Assembly (NCBI GenBank): GCA_036874045.1
Contig: JAZBRI010000011.1
Location: forward strand, 12,964,501 to 13,028,500
Direction of reading: 5' to 3'
Origin: Cymodocea nodosa
Taxonomy: Eukaryota; Streptophyta; Magnoliopsida; Alismatales; Cymodoceaceae
DNA length: 64,000 bases
Shown here one piece after another: positions 1 through 13,000 of this stretch. Within the stretch, counting starts at the first letter, position 1; every line of letters begins with the position of its first letter. Both the position numbers and the translations under genes were made by a program. Under the pieces are notes generated by a model, which saw only the letters and a program-made list of their open reading frames with translations, was not told the DNA's origin and made no database searches.

Positions 1-1087
1 TTTTGTGTTTTGGTGGATCACTGATTTTTGAGAAGGCTGGGTCTAAGGGCCAAGGGGCTTACAATCAAGTCTAGGCGACCACTTGCAACTCTTTGACATT
101 GGATGTGGATATGCCTAATGAAAGTATCCTCTCAAGGCATGGGTATTGGAAGTGTCCTTTACTGATGCTTGGCTCCAGATGGCATTTGGTTCTCTTGAAA
201 GTGAAGTAGACTTGGGCCTGGGTGCAATTTCTGTAGACCAATACTTGGGAAAACCATCTGTCTCCACTGGAGATGAGTTGATCCTATGGAAAATGATGAC
301 ATGATGGAGAACTAGTTCAAAATTGGTTACTGTATCATTTTGCTTTCACTCTATCTTGTAATACATGCCTGCTATTCTTCATCGTCTCTTCCTTCTCATT
401 GAATCTTGTGAACAATAATGAACACATGGGGCATGATAATGGATGTGTCAATGGGCTAGGATGCTATTAGGTTAGATAGTGGATGAGGAGCGTGCATTGT
501 GTGTGAGGTGTGCACAAGGTGCTAGGTGTTGATCATTTGCTCAATAATGCCAAAAATATGAAGGGTGTGGTTGGACCAAAATCTCATTGAGGTGGTAGGG
601 AAGTTGAGTCTAGATGTTAAATAATATGCGGACCAAATCGAGGAGGAACTTGCTAAGCTAACTTAGGGCTCTTGAGTTGGGGGGCAGTGTCAGTGACATA
701 ATATAGGTAGCTGACCTTGGAGTAGGGATGATATATGTTAGAAATTAAGGTCATCTAATTGCATGTTAGAGGGGTTGGGTAGGCTAGCAAGGGTAATGTG
801 GTCAGATTGTTGATTGTGAAGGACATGCCATTTTTCATTAGGTTACTGGTGACAAATATCAGTGATATGGACTTATCATGTGCTAAATCTAATTGGCTGG
901 TTTGGTTTCATGAATATTGATGTCTTGTTGCCTTTAAAAATATGTCTACTTAAATTTATCTGAACCTTCTATCGAAGTAGCAACCTGTTCTTTCTGTGCA
1001 TCCTAGTCCTGGTTTCTTACTTTGTGAATGAGCTCTTACAAACATTTAAAATGCTTCTAATATCCATGCCTCAAATAATTTGCATAG
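1..1087 (+). other. FANCM intron, left edge
   Basis: This is the tail of the intron before the first exon in the window; the acceptor AG is at 1086-1087. Bases 100-300 have a stretch that reads like degraded coding DNA, but I could not assign it and stops interrupt it. An open frame starting at 1024 runs through the acceptor and is not a real start, because the conserved helicase sequence begins only at 1088. Confidence 0.5.
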
Positions 1088-4000
1088 GAAAAATTGTATT
1101 TGCTGCTCCTTCACGTCCCCTTGTTGCACAACAGATTAAAGCATGCCATGATATAGTTGGGATACCTCAGGTTTTGTTTATTTTTTATCATGATTGGTTT
1201 AACTTTTGGGAAATATTTTTTGTGTACTGTTCTCATCACAATTTTTTGCAGGAATGGACAATTGATATGACAGGTCAGATTTGTCCTCAAAAGAGGGCAG
1301 AGTTTTGGAAGGTTAAAAGAGTTTTCTATGTTACTCCACAAGTTCTTGAGAAGGATGTACAGAGTGGTGATTTGGCATCTTTTATAGCTTGCTATCAATT
1401 TCCATTCACCACAATATGAATTGCTCTTTCTTTGAAACTGTTGTGCTTTAGGATGGTTTTTATTGAGTTTTTTTTTTTGCAGGTATTTGTTCAATAAAGG
1501 AACTTGTATGTTTGGTTATTGATGAAGCTCATCGTGCAACTAAAAATTATTCATATTGTGTTGCAGTTCGTGAGGTGTGAATTGCGATTGGTTTAGATGT
1601 GTTTGTTTTCTGTTGAATATTCTTTCTTTTATCTATACTTTTAAAAATTGACTTGTTTGTTGATCCCCTTCATCATACAAGTCTTGCTTCGAGTGTACAA
1701 GTAATGTTTAGGTTATTTCATTTTAACTACATTCCTAGTCTTTTTGTAATTTTCAATATGAAATGTATTGTGACTCTGTTTGTGATGGATTTTTTGAACA
1801 TTCTTTAATTTCTTGCCTCTTGATGCCGCCAAATTTGCAGTTGATGTCTACACAAGTACCGCTAAGAATTTTAGCTTTGACTGCCACACCGGGCTGTAAG
1901 TAGCGTGGCTTTTTCCATTAACTAAATATATTTTTGGAGATCCTTATTTTTTTTTCACTCAGCAAACAAACAGACGGTACAAAATGTTATCAATAATTTA
2001 TGCATTTCAACAATTGAATACCGTGATGAAAGTCATGAGGATGTGAAGCCATATGTAAATTACAGAAAAATTGAAGTAATCAAGGTATGTGTTCTTGATT
2101 GTTTTTAGATTTTTTTATATTATAGTTAACTTTTACCATTTTTTTTCAATCTTCTTTTTGCACAAATTTCAGTTTGAGATGGACAAAAGTGCTGATGAGA
2201 TTGATGGGCTACTCTTAGAAGTTATGAAGCCATTTGTTAACATTCTTAAGTTAAAAGGGTTGCTGCGAAATAGAGATTTCACCACTGTATGCATAGAAAC
2301 ATTTTCAAAATTTGGCACAAGTTGCTTTAAGATATTTTCTTTGTTTTAGTGGTACTGCATGCTCCTTTTGTTATTCTGAATTGATGGGCTACTATTAAAA
2401 GTTATGGAACTTTCCATAAGCATTCTTATGTTGAACATACTGTTCCAAAAGAGGATTTTACAACTGTTTGTCAGACATCCTGCATGCTTTCCTTGTTTTG
2501 TTACTCTGAACGTCTTTCAAAATTTAGCAGAAGTTGCTTGAGAATATTTTATTTGTTTTAGTCAATATCACATTGTCCACTTCTGCTGTAAGGGAGCTTT
2601 TCTGTTAAGGTTGGAACCATTTCTGCCCTTTTTTAAAAAAAATTTCTGTTTTATATTTTTCATTTTTTCTCATTGCATTTTTCATTCATATTCAGTTCTG
2701 TTGGTATTTTTTATTTTTCCATTATTACTTTTTTGTTTTTTATTTTTAACAAATATAGAGGCATGAGTATAGAAGCATTTGTGCTACAGTAACACAAGGA
2801 ATCTAACTTCAGTCCAACAGAAAAGGATGTTAGAGTTATTTAGTTTTCTTCCTTTATAATATATTTAAGTGATAAATGGATATCCATGTATGCTTAGATA
2901 TATATATCCTTGTAATCATTTTGTTTAGTGAGAATGCTATAGTAATCACCTTTCTCAAGATGGTATTAGGGCACTAATCTCAGTCTTAGGGTTTGTTTGG
3001 CCATCTCTTACACCTCACGCAAGTTGTTTGATCACAATCCTTGGTCAGACTCGTTCATCTGATACTTGACATCGTGGCCCTTTGTCGTCATTGCATTCTT
3101 TGATGACCTTTGTCACTCTTTCCCCTTTACTTGATCGCATGACACACTCAGATTGAGGGAGCTGTCTTTTCACCTCTTGTTGCATCCTCCATCGACATCA
3201 GAGTAGTTGTCGATGTTGATTGTTACCTTTGACTGTATGTAATGTGGTTCGTCCTACTCTAGGTAAGTAGTTGAGAGCTGTGATAGTTTGATCCAACTTT
3301 AGTTAGTCATCATCACTTGCTCGAACAGTCCAGTTTGACCCCTGTTTTGTTGATGATTTCTGACTTCAGTTGATAGCCATTTGTTTGTCGACAGGAACTT
3401 GCTTGAATAGTCCAAACTGACTGATTCTTATATCAGGAATCCTTTGCTTGTCGATCATCTTTTTTTTTTAAAAAAAATTAGGAGTCATGGCTGTTGTTTG
3501 GTCATTATAGCTTGTCAAAGGACTTCCAACTCTAGTTCAACTAGAGGTGACCTCTTCATTAAAAACTTTCCTAGCATTACTGAGAAGTTAAATAGTCCAT
3601 ACTCTGTTCTTTGAACTTAGAGCTTTGAGAATATAATAATTGCTCATCGTAGAGAACATCTTTACTTTCTTCTTTCGGATGTAAAAGATTTAACCTATAG
3701 AGATTGATACACTAATGATTTTGCCATTATTTCTTTGATGCTATCTTGTATGGAACGTGTGGTTGCTTGTAGGGTATTTATGTTTTGCTTTGCCAAGGAG
3801 ATTTAAGACACTCTTCGACAAATGTATGGTCATAAAAAGAATATCTCAAAAAATTTTCAAGTTTACGAATAATTGTTTCAACTTAGACAAGGAGACAAGA
3901 CATTTCAGGAGCATTATTGCATATTTAGAGGTTTAATAAATGAGTTAAATCTTTGTTTACCTCCAACTGTTGATATTTCTACCTTTCATCGATATAGGGA

Positions 4001-7000
4001 GGAGCTTGCTATTACTCTCTATTTAGCTAATCTCAATCTTGATATAGCTTCACAGATTCGTGGTCCTGTGTTGAGTGTTGAGACATTTCTTGATTTGAAT
4101 GTTACCTTTGTGAAAATAGTCTGTATTTCTACTTAGCCTACTGCTCTTTCTGTTGATCAATCAACTTTTGTGACTTTGGATGGTTGAGGATGAGGAGGAG
4201 ATGAAGGTTATAGTGATCGACAACATCGTAAGTGCTAGTGGTGTAGCAAGTTGGGACATAGGTTTGAAAAATATTGGGATAAATTTTCTAAATTATAGTT
4301 GGCCAATGTTACTACTAAGATTACTAGCATGCCTGATGTTTTCGTTATTAAATCATCTATTATTATTTCCCAAGTGAAGTATGATCGTCCCCTTCAATCA
4401 CAAGGATCTAGTTTCATTGCCATGAGAGCTAATGTCACCTCAACTCATCTAAATATAATCCTTGTTTCTATCATGATTGTTTCAAGTAATGATCCATAGA
4501 TAATTGACTCTATCTCAGGTAATCTCATTTTATTTGATTGCTTAATCACCATCAATGATAAATCCTCTATTAGCATTGTTGATGATCGTTCATGTCTTAT
4601 ATCTAGTATAAAAGAGATTCAAGTTTTCTCTCAGATATAATTGAATAATGTCCTTTATGTTTCTGAATTTTCTTTTAACATTTTATCCATTAGTATCATA
4701 ACTATTCAATTAAAGTGTTTAGTTGCATTTTTCCTATTTCATTGTATCTTTTAGAACTTGTAGACGAGATGAAGAATTGGTTTGGGGCATAGGCAAAACT
4801 CTTCTAGAGCATATCTATTGGTCCATGACTATGTCTCTCATGATTTGATTGCGTGCACATCCACTATAGACTCCTCTTTTTTGTGTCCTTGTCGTTTGGG
4901 TCATTTGTTTCATAAGAAGCTTTGTCAAGCTCTTCCATGGGTATTCGTTTCTCCTTTTAATTGTAAGTTGTGTTAGCTCGGGAAGCACACCTACGCTATC
5001 TTTAAGCATTTGAGTTTTACAACTTCTACTAATATGTTTGATTTAGTTCACTGTGACATATGGGTCTTGGTAGAGTATCCTTTATTTTTGGTCATAAGTA
5101 CTATATTACTTTTGTTGATGATTATTCTTGTATTTCTTGAGTGTATCTTCTTAAAGATTGTCATAGTGTTCTTGATGTATTCAAAATTTTTTTGACTGAA
5201 ATACAAAATTAGTTTTCTATTTGTCTAAAAAATGTGTGTATTGATAATGCTCTTGAATTTGTTCAAATCAATTTTCAACCATCCTACATCCACTCTACAA
5301 CTATCCTTTGAACCTAGTAGTGAGTCACCCCTTTTTCTTCATGATGACCTTTTAATTGTTATCAGAAAACAACCCTGTACTTGCACACATCTTATATCTC
5401 ATTTTGTTTCTTATGATAACTTTAATATTATCTTTCGTGATTTTACCCTAGTTATCTTTAGTAAGTCTTTACCTAAGGATCATCTTGGAGCTTTCCAAAT
5501 TCTACATTGGAAGACAGTCGTGGATGAAGAAATGAATGCCTTGTTATTTCATGGCACATGAGATTTGGTTCTTTATACTATGGAAGCGAATGTTGTTTCT
5601 TATAGACGAGTCTTTACTATTAAGTGATGTATTGATGAAACTGTGGATAGATACAAGACTTGTTTGGTCGCACACGGTTTCTCTTAAGAGCATAGGGTAA
5701 ACTACTTCAAGACTTTCTCCCCTGCTACTTGCTTTGACTTCATTTGTGTTCTTCTTGTTCTGATAATCAATTAATCATGACCCTTGACTCACTTAGATGT
5801 ATGGAGACTTGGATGAACAAATTTTTATAGAGCAACCTTTAAGGCATGTTGCTCAAGGGGAGTCCATAATGTGCTTACTTAATAAGGTTATCTATAGTTT
5901 GATACAAAGTTCGAAAGTTTGGTTTGAAAAATTCAGTAATGTTATGTGGAGTGGAAATTTTAACAACTGCAAGGTTGATTACTCTCTTTATTAAGCATAT
6001 TCTACATGGTGTTGTAATTTTAGTTGTTTATGCAGATGATATGTTTCTGATAAGAAGTGATAGTTAAGGAATTGAAGAAATTGAATGCTTCTTCGCCAAC
6101 ACTTTGCTACCAAGGATATGGGGACTCCAAAGTATTTCTTAAGGGTGGAGTTCACATATTCCAAGGAATTTATCATCGTCTCAAAGGAAATATGCATTAG
6201 ATCTACTACGAGAGATTAGTCTTAAGGTTTGTAAACTTGAAAATACTCTTATTGAACTTCACTCATTCTAGGATGAAGATTCACCATTGTTTAAGAACCA
6301 AGGACAATACAGAAGGCTCATTGAGAAACTCATATACTTAGCAATGATCAAACCTGATATATGTTATGTAGTTAGTCTTTTTGGTTAGTTTATGCATGCT
6401 CTTAGGATGATTCACTAGCAAGGAGTAGTTTGTGTATTGTCATACATCAAGAAAGCTTTGAGTAAAGGCCTTCTATACAAGAAGAATGGTCATCTTAGGG
6501 TTGAAGGATATTTTGATGCTAACTATGCTAGTGGTAAAAGTGATAGAAAATCCACTTTTGTTTACTTGACCCTTCTTGGAGGTAACTTAGTTACGTGGTA
6601 GAGTAAGAAGTGAATGTAGTCTCTAAATTCAATGTAGAAGTTGAATATCATACCATGTCCAATGTTACATTGAAATTGATATGGTTAAATGCTCTACTTC
6701 AAGATATGAGGGTTGATGTCAGTGGTCTTATGCCTATACATTTGTGATAATCAAGCTACAATATACATAACAAGTAATCGTACTTTTCATGAGAGAATCA
6801 AACATGTAGAATTTGATTGTCACTTTATTAGAAATAATGTTTTGAGAAAAATTATATCTACTCTCTACACTCATTTTGAAGATCAACTCGCCAATGTTCT
6901 CATCAAAGGACTTGGGGTTAGAATGTTTGAAGGTTTTTGTAACAAGCTGAACTTAAGTGATATATATAATCTAGATTGAGAGGGAGTGTTAGAGTTATTT

Positions 7001-10000
7001 AGTTTTCTTCCTTTAAGACCCATTTAAGTGATAAATGGATATCCATGTATGCTAGAGTATGTATTACCTTTGTAATCACTTTGTTTAGTGAGAATGCTAC
7101 AGTAATCACCTTTCTCAAGAAAGGAAATGTGCTGAACTTCGATGGAAATTTTGGTGGAAGTTTAGTATTATCACAGAAATTCTCAAAAAGGTCTAAACAA
7201 TAGGAATTTCAATGTGAAATTTTACGAAAAGCTAAAGTAATCATATGTACATATTCAGGAATAATTAGAATAATTTCGTAGGTATTTATGAAATTTAAAA
7301 TATATTATACTTCGTATTTAAAGTCTTAAAATATAACAAAAACACATTATATTACAGAAAATGTTTTAAATATTAAAAAATTACAGAAAATCAGTATAAA
7401 ATAGCAAAGCCTGAGATCTATGCAATTAACCTGTAGATCACCGAAACAAAAAAGAATGGTTGGGAAGTGTTGCTTTTGCTAGCTTTGATAATGCCTATAT
7501 GGCAGGACACCGAGCTGAATCAGTTCTGAGGCTATATGGCAGGATTATTTGTACATTTGTGAAGCCTACACATAAACATCGTTTGTAGAAGTAAACAAAC
7601 ATACTTAGAAATTAAGAAGGTCCTGTTGTAAGCCTGTAACAGTGATAATTGAAGGCTTTCTGGTGGTTGCACTCACTTTACTGAGGCTGTAATTACTTTT
7701 CAGTGGCTAGAGAAGACTTAGATGCAAGTTCTTCCTGTGGAAGAATTAAGAAAAATATAAACTTCGATTGACACACCCACCAACAATGGGAAATTTATAT
7801 AATGTCAATTGACATGAAACGAAACACTGAAATTTTATTGATATATCCTCAAAGTTCTACATCTGACAATATTCAAGTGAATATCGTTTCAATCATTTTA
7901 AAAAATGTTGTTGCTAAGCCTACATAAATCAAGCATTTCTTTTTATTCTTCCAAAATTTGTTGAAATCAATTTGATACTTATCACATAGCACTTGCATGG
8001 CATGTTTTAATTGAAGTTTCCCTTTTTTTACATGCTATTTATTTCTACTTGCTGACCATATTCTGTTTCCTAGATGAGCCCATGTGAATGGGTTAAGTTG
8101 AAAGAGAACACTAGCATCGGTGTTACATGTGCAGAAACGAGAAGTATAATATCATTAATGTCCTCCCTTTCTTATATGCGTAATTTACTTACAAGTTATG
8201 GTATAAAGCCAGCATATGAGATGCTTGAGGACAAGCTGACGGAGTATGTGTTTTTGCTTCTTTAATCCTGCATTGCTTTTAAATTGTAACACATATTTCA
8301 ACTGCAATTCATAACTCCTGATTAGAATTTGTTATATCTCTATGGTCCTTGGGAAAATTTCTTAGGTTTGACGCACAAAAGATTTCATGTTCAGAGCTTA
8401 GTAAAAGTGTTCACACATGGTTTGGGGGGAGGGGGTTTAGCATCTGGCAAAGTTATTAGCGTTTGTGCTGAATAATTCGCCTGAGTAATTAGTAATAGAA
8501 ATCAGACAAGTGTTTGAGTAGTGTGCTAGTTTGATTATTCTTTGGCTGTCTTTTTCTTCAAATGCAACTGTGTTCTCCATGGAACATTATCTGCTTAGTA
8601 CTGTCATTTTTATGTATATATACTTTATTGCTTACTGGTCTTAACACTAGTAAATGAAGCATTTGCTCCCCATATTTAAGTTGTACTTAATGCACATAAG
8701 AAAACGCTGGCTTTTTAATGTTTGGAAACCTGGAATCAGCTCAACTACCACTCTGGCTGCTGTTTCAGAACCGATATCAAAGTTTTTTAATGTACAACAC
8801 AAATGTTGAATGGTGAAAATATATGTAACAAGTTCATTGTAATACACCATAATTAATTAATTTATGATACTCTATTCATGGCATGCAATCTAAAATGGAT
8901 GCACTATGCAAAGAAAACTCATAAAGTCAGTGGTATGAATTGCTATATTGTAGTAGATTACAAAAACTAGATATTTATCATACAAGAAGCTAAAACTAGA
9001 TTGTTAATCAAGTTATAGCTAGAGTTATATTTGTATTGCATGGCATGTTGGTTGTTGAGTATATGGATACCCATGTAAGGGCATTGCCGTATATGTGTCT
9101 TAAGCTAAATGCTAATAAACAATTTTTTCCCCCAATCATATGGTACTAGAGCTAGGCTGGACCCTAATCAACCTAAACCTTGATCATAACTGTTGATCAT
9201 GCTAATCATAACTGCCGATAACCCTTGTTGACTACCGCAGCCTCTGTCTGGTACCCTCTGTATCACCACCATCCAGCAGGTACTGTTGGCTCCTCCAGGC
9301 CCTCTTCTCCAGCTGGCAAGCTCCCTCCACTGCCGCTGGCCTTATTGCATAATATAACATAACACAACATAATATAAAATAATATATTTTAAATCAATTA
9401 TTTTAATTAATATCATTCATTATTAATATATTAATTATACATTTAAAAATTAATTAATTAACTTTACATCATTAATATTAATTTTAAATTTGTCAAATAT
9501 TTACACCATTATTACACAGTATTATTGTAACATTTAATTATTAATGATTTAATATTAAAATCATAAATTACTTAATTATTTCTACAATGTTAATGTCAAT
9601 GATATAACAATACTAATAATATTGATATAATATTACTATAAATATATTATTATCAATAAATAATGTAGCATAAATAATATAAATAATATGATATAATATG
9701 ATATGATATATTTTCCATATTATGGGTGTGGTTCTTGCGTAAATATGGCTTTAGATAGATTAACGATATTTATTTGATTAATCATTATTAATTGAGATAA
9801 AATTATATACTTTTTGTAGAATTTTTAAACATGTATAAACACTGATTTCAATTTCTTTTTGAACTCCTGAAGAGGTGGAAGGTTGGCCAATAAGATACTA
9901 CTTTTCTATACTTTTCAATTCCTATAAATTTTTTACTCTTGATGGTTCTTGAATCTAATTTTTTGCTATTCTTTGTGCACAAACAGTCTCACATGGAAAA

Positions 10001-13000
10001 AACTATTTTCCATGGAGGAATGCATTTGAGACATTCTTGGGAGCTCACTGCAAGAATAGTCACCTAATTATGATCCATCAGTTGTGAAGGATGTTTCTTA
10101 TGAAGAATGGCTAGTTGACAACTATGCTATTATCTCATGGTTAGTCAATGGTATAGAGTAGAGGATTGCATAGAGCATCATGATGTTGATGTGAACCAAG
10201 AGGATGGGGGCAACCTTTGGGTCACATACAAAAATGAGAAGAATGTTGCCTGCATTTGTGAAATTTGGGGGCAACCTTTGTGCCACTTATGAAAATGAGA
10301 AGAATACTGCCTAGGTTTGTGAAATCTATGGGTGATTGTTTGCACATCGTTAAGGGGAGAGGATCATTGAGGATTTCTATTCTACACCTTGTGCCATTTG
10401 TGATGAGTTGGAGATTTATCAATTGTTTGTGGATCATTGATATGTCCAAGCTAGCAATTGCAATCTTTCTGATAGGTCTCAACCCTTATTTTGCATTACA
10501 AATTAGAGATCAAATCCTAGTTGCTGATACAGTTCCTACACTTTAGCCTACCTTCTCAGGTCTTGCTCATCTCTAAAGCTACACCATCCTTTATGGTAGA
10601 GATGTTTGCACTTTTGCCTTCTAGTATTGGTCATGGTGCTAGAAGTACGTGTGTCAAGAGTGGTTATGGAGGTCATGTAGGTGGTCATTTTGATCATTGC
10701 GGTTGCTCCAAGAGTTGTGGGCGTGTTTGGTATATATGTTGAAGTGTTGGTGATATGACTTTGTTGTCATGTTATATCTATGTAGATAATTGAGTATATG
10801 GATATCCTTAGTCCTGCATGTGTAATCATTCACTAATGAAGTAATAACTCATATTTCTCCTTTCCTAATCACACTTCTATACCCAAGAAATGTATGTAGG
10901 TCTTGCACCTTATTTTTTGCAAATATCTAGTTTCATTCCTTCATATTAGTTGTTTCTTGATGCTAAAGGCATTGTCTTACTTTAGGTAGGGTTTTCTGTT
11001 GCAAAGGAATTCATTTCTCAAAAAATTGCTTCACGTTAAACCAAAATGTCCATTTTAAATTTAAAAATGTCTTCGACCTAGTTACACTATTACGATCTGG
11101 ATTGAATAACCTTTGAATGTTTCAATTGCAGGTCACTAGCTAGGGTTTCCAAGAATGAGTGCTTATGTAAAGCGAGGGATTTGATGATTAAGAGGCTATC
11201 ACACAAAGCTCAAAGTCCAAAGTTGATGAGAATGATTGTCATACTAACAGATCATTTCAGTATGTAACTTTCACTAGTTTTCATTATTAATACTTTTTAA
11301 TTCCATATTCTCTCAGATGAAATTTTCTTGCGGACAAGCCTGAATGTGGATTTAAATTAAGAATATGTTTAGTTAAACTAGTGGCCTTTTTCATGCTCTC
11401 TTGAAAATTGCAATTTCATTGTCACGAATGTGGTCAATAAAGGATTCTTAGTACTATTGCTGAGAGTTTCATTTATGATAGGCTGGTTTGATATCAAACA
11501 TAAATCATCATTGATGGTTTAGGAAAAATCTGAACAAAGTACTTAGAGTGAGTAGAATGAGTGCTATTCCTCCAGGGAGTGTGTTCTAGGCATTGGCTGG
11601 CAATGAAGTTGCGTGCTGGAAATGTTTTTACAAAGGTTACCTAGAAGAAGAATGTCAAAGCCCCTGGAGATGGAAGTGCAAGGATTGCAGTCAGAGAGTG
11701 GGACCAGAAGATGAAACAAGCAACTCACGTGATGAATCTAATGGGTTAATTTATCAAATGGCACACATCATACCAAATGGTTGAGTTGATGAATTGAGTA
11801 TATCTAATATTTTTTACTCCAAATCATTACCCCTTTTACCATGAATCTCTTGCCATGTTTGTTAAAGTGCTTAGGCAGTAATGCCTTTTTATGAAATTTT
11901 CCTTATACTTTTAATCAAGTAATTTTCTTCTATCATGTCATTTTTATTTATTACAACTTTCTGTATTAACTTGGTCTACAATTGATATATCTATCTATAG
12001 TTGCTTATGATCATATAGTATGTTAGGGAAAATTTGTTTAATCTACTTGTGATGCTTATAACTAGGTTTGTAGCCTTGTAGGTATCCATAGCAATTTAGG
12101 TTGTTGGCTTGTTACCTAGATACCTTGATGCCTTGATAATTGCATTTATTATTATAGAAAAAATGTAAGTTGACCGAATGTGTTAATGCAATATGTGAAT
12201 GTAATTGTTATTTCTTAAAATGTGGATGTAATTATTAGATGTACCATTAGATAAATAGCTATCTGCATACCCTTAGACCCTAGGTTATCTATATGTAATT
12301 CCTTGTTTTTCATAGTGGTGAATTCACTCTTTTCTCTAACATGGTATCAAGAGCTATGCTTAAATCTTAAATCCATCACTACCAATAGCTGCCACTGCTG
12401 AACCCCCTTCCACCCAAATCACCACTGATCACTCCACTACTGCCTCAGATTTTTCATGCCCAGGCCACTCTCATTAATTGGTAATCAACAATCTTACTGG
12501 ATGAACAGGTGAACCCCTTTACCACATCACTCGCACATTCCAAAAGCTACCATTGCATACCCCTTTCCAGTACTTCTAGGGTCCTCGAAGGCATCCAAAA
12601 ATAGACATCTAGAACACCAGGAGACTTGACAAGACAGATTTCAGTGTTATCATTCTACCATTAAAACTAAGAAATATGGATTTCCAACCTTGAATCTCCT
12701 CAAATTTTTCACGCAAGAATCTTCAAATTTCTTTCTCAATAGATCAGTGAGATAGAGGTAGGCCCAAGTACTTAAATGTAATTGCTTGACTTTGCAGTGA
12801 ATCACATCTGCCCAGGAGCTCATAAACTCTTCTGCCACGTTGGCTCCTATCAAAGAACCTTTTCTGAAGTTAATTTTAAGACCTTATCATTTCAAAACAT
12901 GTTAAGAGGAAGGAAAGGCTGTAGTTGCTACTGAGAAGCATGGCCAATTCTCTACTGTTGTGTGTGCTTCCAATTTTCCACCCTTCAAGCCAGCCCTTCA

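Larger units (their letters stand above)
2828..7120 (+). mobile_element. Ty1/copia LTR retrotransposon, decayed, with both LTRs, in FANCM intron
   Basis: A 4.3-kb element in sense orientation in the 5.8-kb intron after exon 6. Two matching LTRs (2828-2960 and 6987-7120) differ at roughly a tenth of positions. A primer-binding site like the initiator-Met tRNA complement (TGGTATTAGGGC) starts at 2961, and a purine-rich tract (GAGAGGGAG) ends just before 6987. AAGGA at 2823-2827 and 7121-7125 is a plausible 5-bp target duplication. Gag, integrase, reverse transcriptase and RNase H traces follow in copia order but carry many stops and frameshifts. Not autonomous. Confidence 0.88.
9046..10875 (+). 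mobile_element. Probable copia-type LTR element remnant in FANCM intron 7
   Basis: A candidate LTR at about 9046-9140 is followed at 9141 by a primer-binding-like sequence (TGGTACTAGAGCTAGG). A related stretch near 10770-10870 shares TTGAGTATATGGATA and could be the partner LTR. The interior has no clear coding block and includes an AT-rich insert at 9341-9720. Borders are approximate and I see no clear target duplication. Confidence 0.5.

Noticed and set aside
1024-1419. Open frame of 131 codons as a complete small gene
   Set aside because: It runs through a splice acceptor (1087), a donor (1171) and another acceptor; only 1088-1170 and 1252-1366 are conserved FANCM sequence.
8074-8265. Small protein starting MSPCEWVKL
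   Set aside because: The ATG lies directly after an acceptor AG and the text continues the FANCM helicase protein; it is an internal exon.
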